From UBA1351 sp963677625 (GTDB lineage: Bacteria; Bacillota; Clostridia; Lachnospirales; Vallitaleaceae), in contig CAXXSW010000009.1 of assembly GCA_963677625.2 (NCBI GenBank), positions 1 to 64,000 on the forward strand: 64,000 bases of DNA, read 5' to 3'. The notes under the pieces are model-generated. The model had not been told where the DNA came from and made no database searches. It worked only from the letters and a program-made list of their open reading frames with translations. Position 1 is the stretch's first letter. Each line of letters opens with the position of its first letter. This document shows positions 56,158-64,000 of this stretch, in pieces. A program made the translations under genes and the position numbers.

Positions 56158-56883
56158 TTACAAGGCAAAAAAGGAAACGTGTCCCGTATCATATAACTTG
56201 ACCTTGTTATCAAACCTTTCCTGAGGAGTCCCATTTGGAGGTCCTTCCAGCATTATTTCTGCCCCTGCCTTAACTTCACTGATTCTGGATGGCGGATTTT
56301 CAAGATCGTGGTGACAAGCATATACGACATCAAATAAGGGAAGCATATTCTCCAATTTTTTCATACTAGCTATGAGGGCCTGAAAATTTCGACCCTCACC
56401 AAACATGAAGATTGGCCCTTTTTGAATACTGTCCCCACCAATAAGAAATCCTTTACTTCTTTCCAATAAGGCTATACTGCCAGGAGTATGACCGGGAATG
56501 AGAATAACCTCTAGACAATATACTCCATTTACAATACTGTCTCCTTCCCATACAGGTTCAAGTTTAACCTCTTCATTTCCACCACTATAAAACCTACTCA
56601 TTTCACTAGGATGAATCTGAACCCTATCAAAATGACCTGCATCACCAATATGATCACGGTCACCATGGGTGCATATGACTCTAAATGAAAGCTTACTAAT
56701 ATGAGTTTCATCCCCAATCTTACCTTTTAGGAAACTCAAAACCTGTTCTTTCAGTTGGCTTCCTCCTATACCTAAATCTACCAATAGAACTTCCTTATCA
56801 TCAACGAACATAAAACTTCTAACAAATCCCATTTCTATAGAATAAAAACCTGTTCTTATTTCCTTAAACTGATATGTATCCAT
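56158..56883 (-). CDS. Metallo-beta-lactamase fold hydrolase
   Basis: 241-residue MBL-fold protein. The metal site THGDRDHIGD (72-81) is a variant of HxHxDH with Asp instead of the second His position, followed by LIPGHTPGSIALL and GGDSIQKG. The final ACHHD supplies a further ligand. This variant is common in clostridial proteins of unknown substrate; glyoxalase II-like thioesters or lactones are possible. It starts 36 bases after the Crp-type regulator on the same strand, with GGAGG ahead, so both are one operon. Confidence 0.87.
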   Translation of the reverse strand: MDTYQFKEIRTGFYSIEMGFVRSFMFVDDKEVLLVDLGIGGSQLKEQVLSFLKGKIGDETHISKLSFRVICTHGDRDHIGDAGHFDRVQIHPSEMSRFYSGGNEEVKLEPVWEGDSIVNGVYCLEVILIPGHTPGSIALLERSKGFLIGGDSIQKGPIFMFGEGRNFQALIASMKKLENMLPLFDVVYACHHDLENPPSRISEVKAGAEIMLEGPPNGTPQERFDNKVKLYDTGHVSFFAL

Positions 56884-56919
56884 CATTTTCCTCCATTCCA
56901 TATTATAAACATAATTGTC

Positions 56920-57594
56920 TTACCTGTTTTCAATAATACCCTTGGCTAGTTCTATAAGAACCTCTTCCTGAATACGGTAACCCTTAGTCTGTTTAATCAA
57001 AATACCTTCATCCACAAACTTCTTAATAGTATAAAGAAGGTGACGGTAACTAACTCCCAAAAATTCTGCCGTTTCTGTGTGCTTCTCCTTATATACTCCT
57101 TCATACTGTGTCGTGAGTATATAAGCGGCTAGACGATGCTTAAGTTCATAGGTCTGACTTTTAGAACTAAAATATGTACGCTCCAACATTTTCTCACCTA
57201 CAAACTGTCCAAGAACAAAAAGAAAATCAGGGTCTTTTTTTAGAACAAGACCTGCCTCTCTCATATCAACAGAAACAAAAGTACAGGAGGTAATAGCCTT
57301 TACGTTCCTTAACTCCCTTTCGATTTCCAAAAAAGTTAGGACACCTAAGTATTCACCTGGATGAACAAAATCGAGAATAGATTGGTTCCCATTTTCATGA
57401 AGCATTAGTATTTTAGCCCGTCCTTCTATTAAAAATCTTAAACGGTCTAGGTGCCTATGGAAGTATATAATATCTTCTCCCGGTTCATAGGTCTCTACAC
57501 GGACGTCATTTGAAAGGTCCCCAAAGATATTATTATACTTTTGATATTTATTCTGAAGTTCAATTCTTATATCCTGAAGTTTATATATATTCAT
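56920..57594 (-). CDS. Crp/Fnr family transcriptional regulator
   Basis: 224-residue regulator with a cyclic-nucleotide-binding-like beta-roll (about 25-130, with FLIEGRAKILMLHENGNQSILDFVHPGEYLG) and a C-terminal winged helix (HTETAEFLGVSYRHLLYTIKKFVDEGILI). There are no N-terminal cysteines for an iron-sulfur cluster. It is most like the YeiL-type subgroup. It is first in an operon with the MBL hydrolase and divergent from the YczE-like gene; the hairpins between may contain its operator. Confidence 0.9.
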   Translation of the reverse strand: MNIYKLQDIRIELQNKYQKYNNIFGDLSNDVRVETYEPGEDIIYFHRHLDRLRFLIEGRAKILMLHENGNQSILDFVHPGEYLGVLTFLEIERELRNVKAITSCTFVSVDMREAGLVLKKDPDFLFVLGQFVGEKMLERTYFSSKSQTYELKHRLAAYILTTQYEGVYKEKHTETAEFLGVSYRHLLYTIKKFVDEGILIKQTKGYRIQEEVLIELAKGIIENR

Positions 57595-57737
57595 CTTTAT
57601 TACCCATTTCCATCACCTTTAATAGTGACAAAGCTATATAAAATAATTCTATAAACATGAGATATCTCATATTTATATTCCAAGCTTTCACTTACAATAA
57701 CCCTATCAGAACAAAGAGAATGTTTTACATCCTCGGT

Positions 57738-57793
57738 TTTGCCGAAGGCAAATTGTTCCAATTGTCGACGGAAAGTCCTATGGAGGACTTTCC
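57738..57793. promoter_or_regulatory. Cluster of hairpins in the Crp/YczE divergent promoter region
   Basis: Three inverted repeats follow each other: TTTGCC-GAA-GGCAAA (57738-57752), AATTG-TTC-CAATT (57751-57763) and GGAAAGTCC/GGACTTTCC with a six-base loop (57770-57793). No T run follows, so they are not simple terminators. They could be operators for the Crp-type regulator. Confidence 0.5.
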
Positions 57794-57870
57794 TAGTAGA
57801 AGAAAAAACAACATATAATCATATAAATTGTTTACATAAGTAAATTGTTTATCAAAAGAAAGGACCAACC

Positions 57871-58524
57871 ATGTCAAATTCAATCAAACTTACAAAATCC
57901 TTTATACTCTATATCATATCCGCTTTTGGTATTAGTCTTTGCATTACAGCAAGTCTTGGAGTCAGTAGTATCAATTCTATGAATCTGTCCTTTGCAGGGC
58001 TCTTTGATTCTAGAGTCGGAACCATTACCATCTTTATTAACTCTTTCTTTCTAATCATCTATATCCTATTAACTAAGTTCACCTATAAGACCAAGTATCT
58101 GATCCAGTTTATTGCAGTCTTATCATTAGGACTTCTCATCAATCTCTTTACTGATTTGATAGCTGATCTTTCTCAGTTTCCTTACTTTGCAAGAATCATA
58201 ATGTTAGTAACCGGTACAATCATTAGCGGTATATCTGTAGGCGGAATTATTCACTATAATATGATTACCTTCCCTATTGAAAGTGTCTGCGTAAAGCTGG
58301 CAGAAATGACGTCCTTTAGTTTTATGAAATTCCGCTACCTAGTCGATATCCTGGCTGCAACCATTTCCATAAGCATTTCACTTCTAACTCCTTTAGCCTT
58401 TTATATTAGGGAAGGAACTTTAATTAATATGTTGCTTTTATCCTACGCAATGAATTGGAGTAAGAACTTATATGCAAGTGGTAAAGTCAACAAGTTCATA
58501 AAAAATCTACAGTCAACAATATAA
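57871..58524 (+). CDS. YczE/YitT-like membrane protein
   Basis: 217-residue protein with five or six membrane helices, starting with FILYIISAFGISLCITASLGVSSINSMNLSF, the pattern of YczE/YyaS/YitT proteins (membrane domain with the conserved G and PID-like FPIES segment near 133). Function of the family is unknown. AAAGGA precedes the ATG. It is monocistronic and divergent from the Crp-type regulator. Confidence 0.82.
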   Translation: MSNSIKLTKSFILYIISAFGISLCITASLGVSSINSMNLSFAGLFDSRVGTITIFINSFFLIIYILLTKFTYKTKYLIQFIAVLSLGLLINLFTDLIADLSQFPYFARIIMLVTGTIISGISVGGIIHYNMITFPIESVCVKLAEMTSFSFMKFRYLVDILAATISISISLLTPLAFYIREGTLINMLLLSYAMNWSKNLYASGKVNKFIKNLQSTI

Positions 58525-58739
58525 GCTAGCTTTTCGCACTAAAAACCAAAGGAAGATTTCATGCCACAATGTTCCTGAATTCTTCCTATGTATACTCATG
58601 ACGTTTGTTCCTGATAAAGTTATTATATAATAAATATCTACTAGATAATAGATGTTGATAAAAGAATAATGTATAATGAACGTGGGTGGTTCTTTTATAT
58701 AAATAACGAAATAAGATTTTATCAGAAAGAGATGATTCC

Positions 58740-60257
58740 ATGAAACTCATACAAAAGCTTAATCTTGTGTCTCTTCTTTTTATACTTTTAAGCAGTGTAA
58801 CTATCGTATTTATCCTTCAGACCACTCTTGTTTCCAATTATAGGGAAGTTGAATATCACGTTCATGAAAAATCCATGACTGATTATTATAGAATTATTAC
58901 CCAATATTTTGAACATTTAGATTATGTATTATCAGATTGGTCATCTTGGAATGCTACATACGACTTTATTGAAGGCCAATATGATGACTACATAGAAGAC
59001 AACATATCTTTTACATCCTATGATGACTTTGGTTTAGATTACATCGCCATATATGATGAAGACTTAATAATGCTTTATGGAGAGACCTATAATGCAGATG
59101 ATCATTCACTCTCAACTCTTAATCCCTCTTTATCAAGAGAATTTATTAATGTTAATGTATCAACAGGTATCTTAAGTTATAAAGACCAGTTAATCCTTTA
59201 TTCTGGTCGGGCTATTTCAGACAATGAAGGAAAAGAGCCCCACAAAGGTTTAATGGTTTTTGCCTATATTTTAGATAAGGATATAAAAGAGGATTTAGCT
59301 TACACTCTAGGTACAGATATCACACTCGTAAGCATAAATCAGAATTCTTTCAATCAAGGGGATATTCATAATCCTACTCCTGATGAGGAAAATCCGTATC
59401 ATCTAATGGTTAGTCTATCCCGAAATCTCAGTAAAGATGGTATCGGACGAATTGATATTCCATATCTCAACAGTCCAAAAGCCCTGCGTATGGAATTCAA
59501 CCTAGGACAATCCATTCAGGCTTTAGGCCGAAAGCAAATACAGACAACAATGATACTTGTAATAGCTAGCTTAGTTTTTTTTAGTATACTTATGGCACTA
59601 GCTCTTTGGCGTATGGTCATCAGCAGGGTCGCTAAATTAAATAAGCAGGTTAATTCTATTACCACTTCCAAAGATCTTAAGGGTCGAGTGAATTTGAGGG
59701 GACTTGACGAACTAGGCGAACTATCCGAAGGCATCAATCAGATGCTTATTGAAATTGATAAATTCCACGAGGAAGCTCACTGGTACGCTAATCACGATGA
59801 AATGACCGGTAGCTATAACCGAAGGGCAGGAATTAAACTCATTGAAGATATGATGAATAAATTTTCAGAAACAGAAGAATCTCTAACCATTACCTATATC
59901 GATATTGATGGATTAAAGAAAGTCAATGATAGCTATGGTCACTTGGAAGGGGACCGACTCATAACAGACATGGTCACCTTAATGAACTATACATTAAATA
60001 AACATTGTCATATCGTTCGTATAGGGGGAGATGAATTCATTATCGCTTGTGAAAACCAAGATAAATCAACAACACTTGCCAAAATCCAGGAACTTCAGAC
60101 CAGTGTTGAAGCATTCAATGCCAAACATTCCAGAGTTTATCAGGTAAGTTTTAGTTATGGACTGGCATCCTATCAGCATGGCATGGCTGTCGATGATATC
60201 ATTGAAAAAGCCGACCAGCAAATGTATCGTAACCGAAAATTGAATCGCCAAAACTAA
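58740..60257 (+). CDS. CHASE4-HAMP-GGDEF sensor diguanylate cyclase
   Basis: 505-residue membrane receptor: TM1 at 8-28, extracellular CHASE4 domain (about 35-255, with HLDYVLSDWSSWNATYDFIEG typical), TM2 at 270-292, HAMP (RLMVISRVAKL-like region, about 293-345), and GGDEF (350-500) with DEMTGSYNRRAG, DIDGLKKVND and the intact active site RIGGDEFII near 421. It synthesises cyclic di-GMP in response to an external signal. It is monocistronic with its own terminator. Confidence 0.93.
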   Translation: MKLIQKLNLVSLLFILLSSVTIVFILQTTLVSNYREVEYHVHEKSMTDYYRIITQYFEHLDYVLSDWSSWNATYDFIEGQYDDYIEDNISFTSYDDFGLDYIAIYDEDLIMLYGETYNADDHSLSTLNPSLSREFINVNVSTGILSYKDQLILYSGRAISDNEGKEPHKGLMVFAYILDKDIKEDLAYTLGTDITLVSINQNSFNQGDIHNPTPDEENPYHLMVSLSRNLSKDGIGRIDIPYLNSPKALRMEFNLGQSIQALGRKQIQTTMILVIASLVFFSILMALALWRMVISRVAKLNKQVNSITTSKDLKGRVNLRGLDELGELSEGINQMLIEIDKFHEEAHWYANHDEMTGSYNRRAGIKLIEDMMNKFSETEESLTITYIDIDGLKKVNDSYGHLEGDRLITDMVTLMNYTLNKHCHIVRIGGDEFIIACENQDKSTTLAKIQELQTSVEAFNAKHSRVYQVSFSYGLASYQHGMAVDDIIEKADQQMYRNRKLNRQN

Positions 60258-60329
60258 ATAGAACTTTTTCTCCCAAAAACTACTGTGGTCTGTCCATAGA
60301 AAGACTAATTACCTGCCATTAGGTCTAAG

Positions 60330-60358
60330 ACCCTTCTAAATATTAAGAAGGGTTTTTT
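60330..60358 (+). terminator. Terminator after the CHASE4 diguanylate cyclase
   Basis: CCCTTCT (60331-60337) pairs with AGAAGGG (60346-60352), followed by six T. Confidence 0.88.
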
Positions 60359-60536
60359 CTATACGTCTAACCCTGATTTGAGACTTCTTAGCCTTAATAA
60401 AGAAAAATACCCTTATAAACAAAGGGTCGCAACCGGTGGTTGACAAATTTCAAAGCAGAATTGATAGAAGGTAACTAAGGAAATTGGTATGCTTTCACCA
60501 ACAAAGCAAATAAAAGATAAAGAAAGGAAACAACTT

Positions 60537-61517
60537 ATGATATTAGCAGATAAACTTATTAGATTGAGAAAACAATTTGGTCTTTCTCAAGAGGAACTAG
60601 CCGAAAAAATGAACGTATCCAGACAGTCTGTCTCCAAATGGGAAAGTGCCAACTCCATACCGGATTTAAATAAAATTCTCAAACTAGGAGAAATCTTTGG
60701 TGTTTCAACAGACTATCTTCTTAAAGATGATATAGAAGAAACTGAAACCATCAGCGTTGATGATGAACTTAGCATTAAGAAAATAACATTAGAGGAAGCA
60801 ATTTCATATATTGACCAAAAGCACGCTGCTGCAAAAACAACAACTATCGGTGTACTCTTTGTCTTGGGGTCAGTTATACAATTAATATTCTTATTAGCAC
60901 TATCCAATTTCAGCCAACCAGTCATTTCATCTTCAATGGCAGTTGCCCTTGGTATGGTCCTCCTATTCATATTCATCGGCATCGGTGTTATCTTTTTCAT
61001 TAGAAGCAATCAGTACAGTAATGATTTTATCCGCTTTGAAGAAGAAGACATTGAATTAGTTTATGGAGTCAGAAGTATACTCAAAGAAAAACTCAACAAG
61101 TATAAAAGTACTTATATGATTAGAACTTCTATTGGTATTATGTTGTTCATTACCAGTGCTGCTCCACTAATCCTGACAGCTGTTTTAAGAAGTTCTAACC
61201 AAACATTATTATTGATGCTTGTTATGCTTTTTATTATGATTGCAGCTGGTATCTTTATCATCATTCCGTCATCAACAAAACACACAGCCTATAACCTTCT
61301 ACTTAGCGAAGGTGATTTTGCTCCTAGTCGTAGGCCCACTACAAAACGTATTGAGGGTATTGCCAGTGTTTATTGGCCACTTGTAGTTGCCATTTATCTT
61401 GGCTGGTCTTTTTGGACCATGGCATGGCATATCACATGGATTGTATGGCCTGTTGCCAGTGTATTATTTGCGGCAATCATTGGTTTATCCAATATAATAG
61501 GAAAAAGAGACCATTAG
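60537..61517 (+). CDS. XRE family regulator with C-terminal membrane domain
   Basis: 326 residues. The Xre/Cro helix-turn-helix is at 7-62 (LRKQFGLSQEELAEKMNVSRQSVSKWESANSIPDLNKILKL). After an acidic linker come membrane helices at about 100-122, 128-150, 190-212, 218-238 and 275-315. Such HTH-membrane fusions may sense envelope stress. ATG 60537 has AAAGGA seven bases upstream; an in-frame ATG at 60489 is not preceded by a good site. Its 3' end overlaps the terminator shared with the converging NSS operon. Confidence 0.9.
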   Translation: MILADKLIRLRKQFGLSQEELAEKMNVSRQSVSKWESANSIPDLNKILKLGEIFGVSTDYLLKDDIEETETISVDDELSIKKITLEEAISYIDQKHAAAKTTTIGVLFVLGSVIQLIFLLALSNFSQPVISSSMAVALGMVLLFIFIGIGVIFFIRSNQYSNDFIRFEEEDIELVYGVRSILKEKLNKYKSTYMIRTSIGIMLFITSAAPLILTAVLRSSNQTLLLMLVMLFIMIAAGIFIIIPSSTKHTAYNLLLSEGDFAPSRRPTTKRIEGIASVYWPLVVAIYLGWSFWTMAWHITWIVWPVASVLFAAIIGLSNIIGKRDH

Positions 61518-61524
61518 GTCTCTT
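61505..61524. terminator. Bidirectional terminator between converging genes
   Basis: AAGAGACC-ATTA-GGTCTCTT is an 8-bp perfect stem that covers the XRE stop codon. On the minus strand it is followed by TTT and ends the NSS-MetS transcript; on the plus strand a T-rich stretch follows later. Confidence 0.75.
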
Positions 61525-61546
61525 CCTTTGGGGTTTTATTGTATTC

Positions 61547-61654
61547 TTAATTATCCTGATCTTTTTTACGGCTAGCAATGGTCAAACAAACTCCAAAACC
61601 ACCCCAAGTAATGCCTAATGAAATCAAGGCAGATATCCAAGCACTAGTACTCAA
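61547..61654 (-). CDS. MetS-like small subunit of NSS transporter
   Basis: 35-residue peptide read from TTG at 61654: LSTSAWISALISLGITWGGFGVCLTIASRKK and so on. A single membrane helix with TWGGF followed by a basic tail is the pattern of the MetS family, which accompanies NSS methionine/alanine importers such as MetPS. Its start overlaps the end of the NSS gene in another frame, with GGTGA upstream, so translation is coupled. The peptide is too short for ordinary gene finding, but its position and sequence make it convincing. Confidence 0.85.
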   Translation of the reverse strand: MSTSAWISALISLGITWGGFGVCLTIASRKKDQDN

Positions 61655-63161
61655 TCATCTTCACCCCTTTACCTAAAAGCTTCTCATGTTCTATCTTTCC
61701 AGGAACTATAGTCATAAGACTGGCCAAGGCAAAAAGAACTAAGAGGGTTCCTGCACCGATAATAAGGAGAGCTTTAAGGCTGTATCCTTCATATCCTTTT
61801 GTAAAATCAATGACTGTATTAAAGACAAACATAGTTGTAAGTAAAACTGGAGTTACTATTTTCAAAGTGAAATTCCACCATTTTCCAACTGAAAAATCTG
61901 ACATAGAATTAGCATATTGACGGACTTCCTCAAGATTAATAAACCAACCTAAGAAGATAACCTCAATAAGACCAGCAATAGCAATAGCGTATGTATTGAT
62001 GAAATGATCTACAATATCCAGTATATATAATCCTGCTCCGGTAACAAACATTAAAGAAATTAAAAAGCCAAGCCCTGTAGTTATCGTTAATACTTTTTTC
62101 CTTGAAGCCTTAAACTTATCTGAAAAGCTAGAGACTATTACTTCTAAAACTGACATACTCGAACTGAGTCCTGCAAAAATTAAACTTAAAAAGAACATGA
62201 CACCGATGATTGAGTTCATACCAGGTAAGGCATTAATAGCCGTCGGAAAAACGATAAAAGCCAAGCCAATACCACCTGTGGCAACATCTTCTACGGCCAC
62301 GCCTTGACTGGCTGCCATATAACCCAATACAGAAAAAACTGTAATTCCGGCAAGCAAACTAAAAGAGCAGTTACCCAGTCCTGTCAAGAATGCATTATTA
62401 ACCAAGTCAGTCTTTTTTGGCAGATAAGAAGCATAAGTAATCATAATGCCAAAACAAATACTCAAAGAATAGAATATCTGGCCATAAGCTGCAATCCAAA
62501 CTCTTGGGTCTGCCAATTTTTCAAACTGGGGCTTGAAAAAATAATCCAGTCCAGCCATTGAACCTTCTAATGTTAACCCTCTTCCTGCAACAACCAAAAG
62601 GCATACAATAAGTAGTGGCATAAAAATCTTATTAGCCTTTTCAATTCCTGCTTTTACACCACCCATTAAAACCAAATAGTTAACGAGCCAAACCGATGCC
62701 AAGGTCACACGCATGCTCTTGTTAATTGAGCCCATTTCAAAGGGGCCTGAAGTGATATGAAGAAAGTCATTATAAAAGAAGGATTCAGTTGATTCCCCCC
62801 AACTTCCTTTAAAGGCATATAACAAATAGTTGAAAGTCCATCCAATAATTGCTGTATAGTAGACTACGATACCAAAGGAAATAGCTGTTTGAAACCATCC
62901 CAATATCTCCATACGCTTATTAGACCTACCGAAAACTCCAGGTGCTGATGTCTTAATACGATGAGCAACAGCAAATTCCAATATCAATATGGGAATACCG
63001 GCAGTCAATAGGGCAAATAGATATGGAATCAGAAAAGCTCCTCCTCCATTACTAGCTGCTACATAGGGAAAGCGCCATATATTTCCAAGGCCTATAGCTG
63101 ACCCGATAGCCGCAACGACAAACCCCATTCTGGATCCCCATTGTCCTCTCTTATTATCCAT
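61644..63161 (-). CDS. NSS family sodium-dependent transporter (MetP/SNF type)
   Basis: 505-residue neurotransmitter:sodium symporter family member of LeuT fold with about 12 helices. QWGSRMGFVVAAIGSAIGLGNIWRFPYVAASNGGGAFLIPYL at the N-terminus contains the sodium and substrate sites of TM1. Later TM6 and TM8 parts are seen as YGQIFYSLSICFGIMITYASY and FFLSLIFAGLSSSMSVLE. It probably imports a neutral amino acid such as methionine or alanine, given the MetS-like peptide behind it. ATG 63161 has AAGGAG seven bases upstream. Confidence 0.93.
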   Translation of the reverse strand: MDNKRGQWGSRMGFVVAAIGSAIGLGNIWRFPYVAASNGGGAFLIPYLFALLTAGIPILILEFAVAHRIKTSAPGVFGRSNKRMEILGWFQTAISFGIVVYYTAIIGWTFNYLLYAFKGSWGESTESFFYNDFLHITSGPFEMGSINKSMRVTLASVWLVNYLVLMGGVKAGIEKANKIFMPLLIVCLLVVAGRGLTLEGSMAGLDYFFKPQFEKLADPRVWIAAYGQIFYSLSICFGIMITYASYLPKKTDLVNNAFLTGLGNCSFSLLAGITVFSVLGYMAASQGVAVEDVATGGIGLAFIVFPTAINALPGMNSIIGVMFFLSLIFAGLSSSMSVLEVIVSSFSDKFKASRKKVLTITTGLGFLISLMFVTGAGLYILDIVDHFINTYAIAIAGLIEVIFLGWFINLEEVRQYANSMSDFSVGKWWNFTLKIVTPVLLTTMFVFNTVIDFTKGYEGYSLKALLIIGAGTLLVLFALASLMTIVPGKIEHEKLLGKGVKMIEY

Positions 63162-63443
63162 AATCAATCTCCTTAATATATGTTTTGGTAAAAGTGTGCT
63201 TTTTCACCGTGGACTATCATATAAGAAATATTTAATCTTGTAAAGGAACAAGCAAGAAAAAAGGCCTATTTATCGTTCTTTTTTACTTTTTACCTGATGC
63301 AATTTTGAAAATATTTCTTATATCAAGCGAAAAATATTGATTTATTTCTGATTTTTTCTATAGGAACCAAATATATTACGAATTTTTACTGTTATCAAAA
63401 TCACAAACAGAAACATTTCCTTCATTAGCAAAATATTTTAGCG

Positions 63444-63467
63444 CGTTGAATTGGTGTCACTTCAACG
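63444..63467. promoter_or_regulatory. Inverted repeat upstream of the APC permease promoter
   Basis: CGTTGAA and TTCAACG flank a ten-base spacer, six bases before the -35 box. It is a candidate operator. The remainder of the gap from 63162 to 63443 is AT-rich and shows nothing I can name. Confidence 0.45.
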
Positions 63468-63472
63468 GGCTA

Positions 63473-63501
63473 TTGCCACTCTGATACAAATTTTATATAA
63501 T
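63473..63501 (+). promoter_or_regulatory. Sigma-A promoter of the APC permease
   Basis: TTGCCA (63473-63478), 17 bases, TATAAT (63496-63501). A second inverted repeat, ATATTAACTCC and GGAGTTAATAT (63515-63525, 63542-63552), lies in the 5' leader up to the ribosome site, where it could hinder translation or bind a regulator. Confidence 0.75.
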
Positions 63502-63564
63502 GGCTTTTGTGTCAATATTAACTCCAAAGAATAATATAGACGGAGTTAATATGTAAGGAGAAAT

Positions 63565-64000
63565 ATGGAACAATTACAAAAAAAATATGGCCTCATGACA
63601 GCCATCGCTATGGTCGTTGGTGTTGTTATAGGATCAGGTGTCTTTTTTAAAGCAGATGATGTATTATCAATTACAGAAGGAAACTTAATCATTGCCTTAC
63701 TAGCCTGGATTGTTGGAGCCTGCGCTATGATATTTGGAGCTCTTACTTTTGCTGAATTTGCTTCTCGATTTGAAAAATCCAACGGTATTGTCGATTATTT
63801 TGAGGAAGCCTATGGTAAACGAATTGGATATCTTATGGGATGGTTTAACGGAATCCTCTATTATGCTCCACTGTCAGCCATTTTAGCCTGGATTGCTTCT
63901 CTTTATACCATGATACTATTAGGTTATACAAATCCAACTAACTCTATGACAACTTGGATATTGGCTGCAGTTTTTTTGGTCCTTTCTTACTTACTGAACA
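63565..64000 (+). CDS. APC superfamily amino acid permease, N-terminal part (cut by window edge)
   Basis: 145 residues are visible before the edge. KYGLMTAIAMVVGVVIGSGVFFKADDVL is the APC hallmark of TM1 with the GSG substrate motif, then IALLAWIVGACAMIFGALTFAEFASRF (TM2) and YGKRIGYLMGWFNGILYYAPL (TM3 region). It is most like SteT/AdiC-type amino-acid exchangers. AAGGAG precedes the ATG by four bases. The C-terminal two thirds lie outside. Confidence 0.9.
   Translation, partial: MEQLQKKYGLMTAIAMVVGVVIGSGVFFKADDVLSITEGNLIIALLAWIVGACAMIFGALTFAEFASRFEKSNGIVDYFEEAYGKRIGYLMGWFNGILYYAPLSAILAWIASLYTMILLGYTNPTNSMTTWILAAVFLVLSYLLN

Overview
The window is low-GC DNA from a fermentative Firmicute, most likely class Clostridia (Lachnospirales/Vallitalea-like). 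The support is strong AGGAGG-type ribosome sites, sigma-A promoters with 17-bp spacers, the mix of LplB/LplC-type sugar permeases with YesN-like AraC sensors, a Gram-positive Hfq, and lipoproteins with Firmicute lipoboxes. The genus is inference; there is no rRNA, tRNA, CRISPR array, prophage or intact insertion sequence in view. The window is cut in thiM at the left edge and in an amino-acid permease at the right edge.

1-8 kb: thiM (edge) under a TPP riboswitch with its own terminator; a PadR regulator overlapping an alpha/beta hydrolase; a GH3 beta-glucosidase with a one-base frameshift and its AraC regulator; aroA; a diacylglycerol-kinase-like lipid kinase. 8-27 kb: two parallel glycan/glycoside uptake loci. 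System A has a membrane AraC sensor, two permeases, a circularly permuted GH3 enzyme (also frameshifted by one base) and an Ig-like/EstA-type esterase, with its binding lipoprotein divergent. System B has two permeases, a binding lipoprotein and a type B carboxylesterase, divergent from a LacI regulator followed by a secreted lipoprotein paralogue of the system A esterase. Two LacI-type operators link system B and that esterase. No transporter ATPase is present, as expected for systems using a shared MsmX-like ATPase. The recurring glycosidase plus esterase theme suggests acylated plant glycosides or oligosaccharides; the substrate is not shown by the sequence.

27-42 kb: an NmrA-like reductase behind a 42-bp tandem repeat array with a conserved hairpin; AraC plus isochorismatase-like hydrolase; MarR plus MATE efflux pump with a duplicated probable operator; a sensor diguanylate cyclase; a MacB/FtsX-type ABC exporter; a strongly promoted noncoding RNA or leader ending in a terminator just before a BCCT osmolyte transporter; and a second EF-G. 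42-50 kb: an IS21 istB remnant next to a 990-residue lipoprotein that I do not recognise; TauE/SafE permease; YbaK-like deacylase; YjdM zinc-ribbon protein; APH-family kinase; SDR-TetR operon under a 44-bp palindrome. 50-64 kb: iron-sulfur aldo-keto reductase divergent from TetR; DUF2202 ferritin-like secreted protein; AzlCD exporter; flavoprotein and nitroreductase; Hfq; metallo-beta-lactamase-fold hydrolase with a Crp/Fnr regulator; YczE-like membrane protein; CHASE4 diguanylate cyclase; XRE membrane regulator; NSS symporter with a 35-residue MetS-like subunit; and the start of an APC permease.

The most interesting items are the permuted GH3 enzyme, the two GH3 frameshifts, the noncoding RNA at 38.1-38.4 kb, the hairpin repeat array at 28.3-28.5 kb and the unknown lipoprotein at 42.5-45.5 kb.
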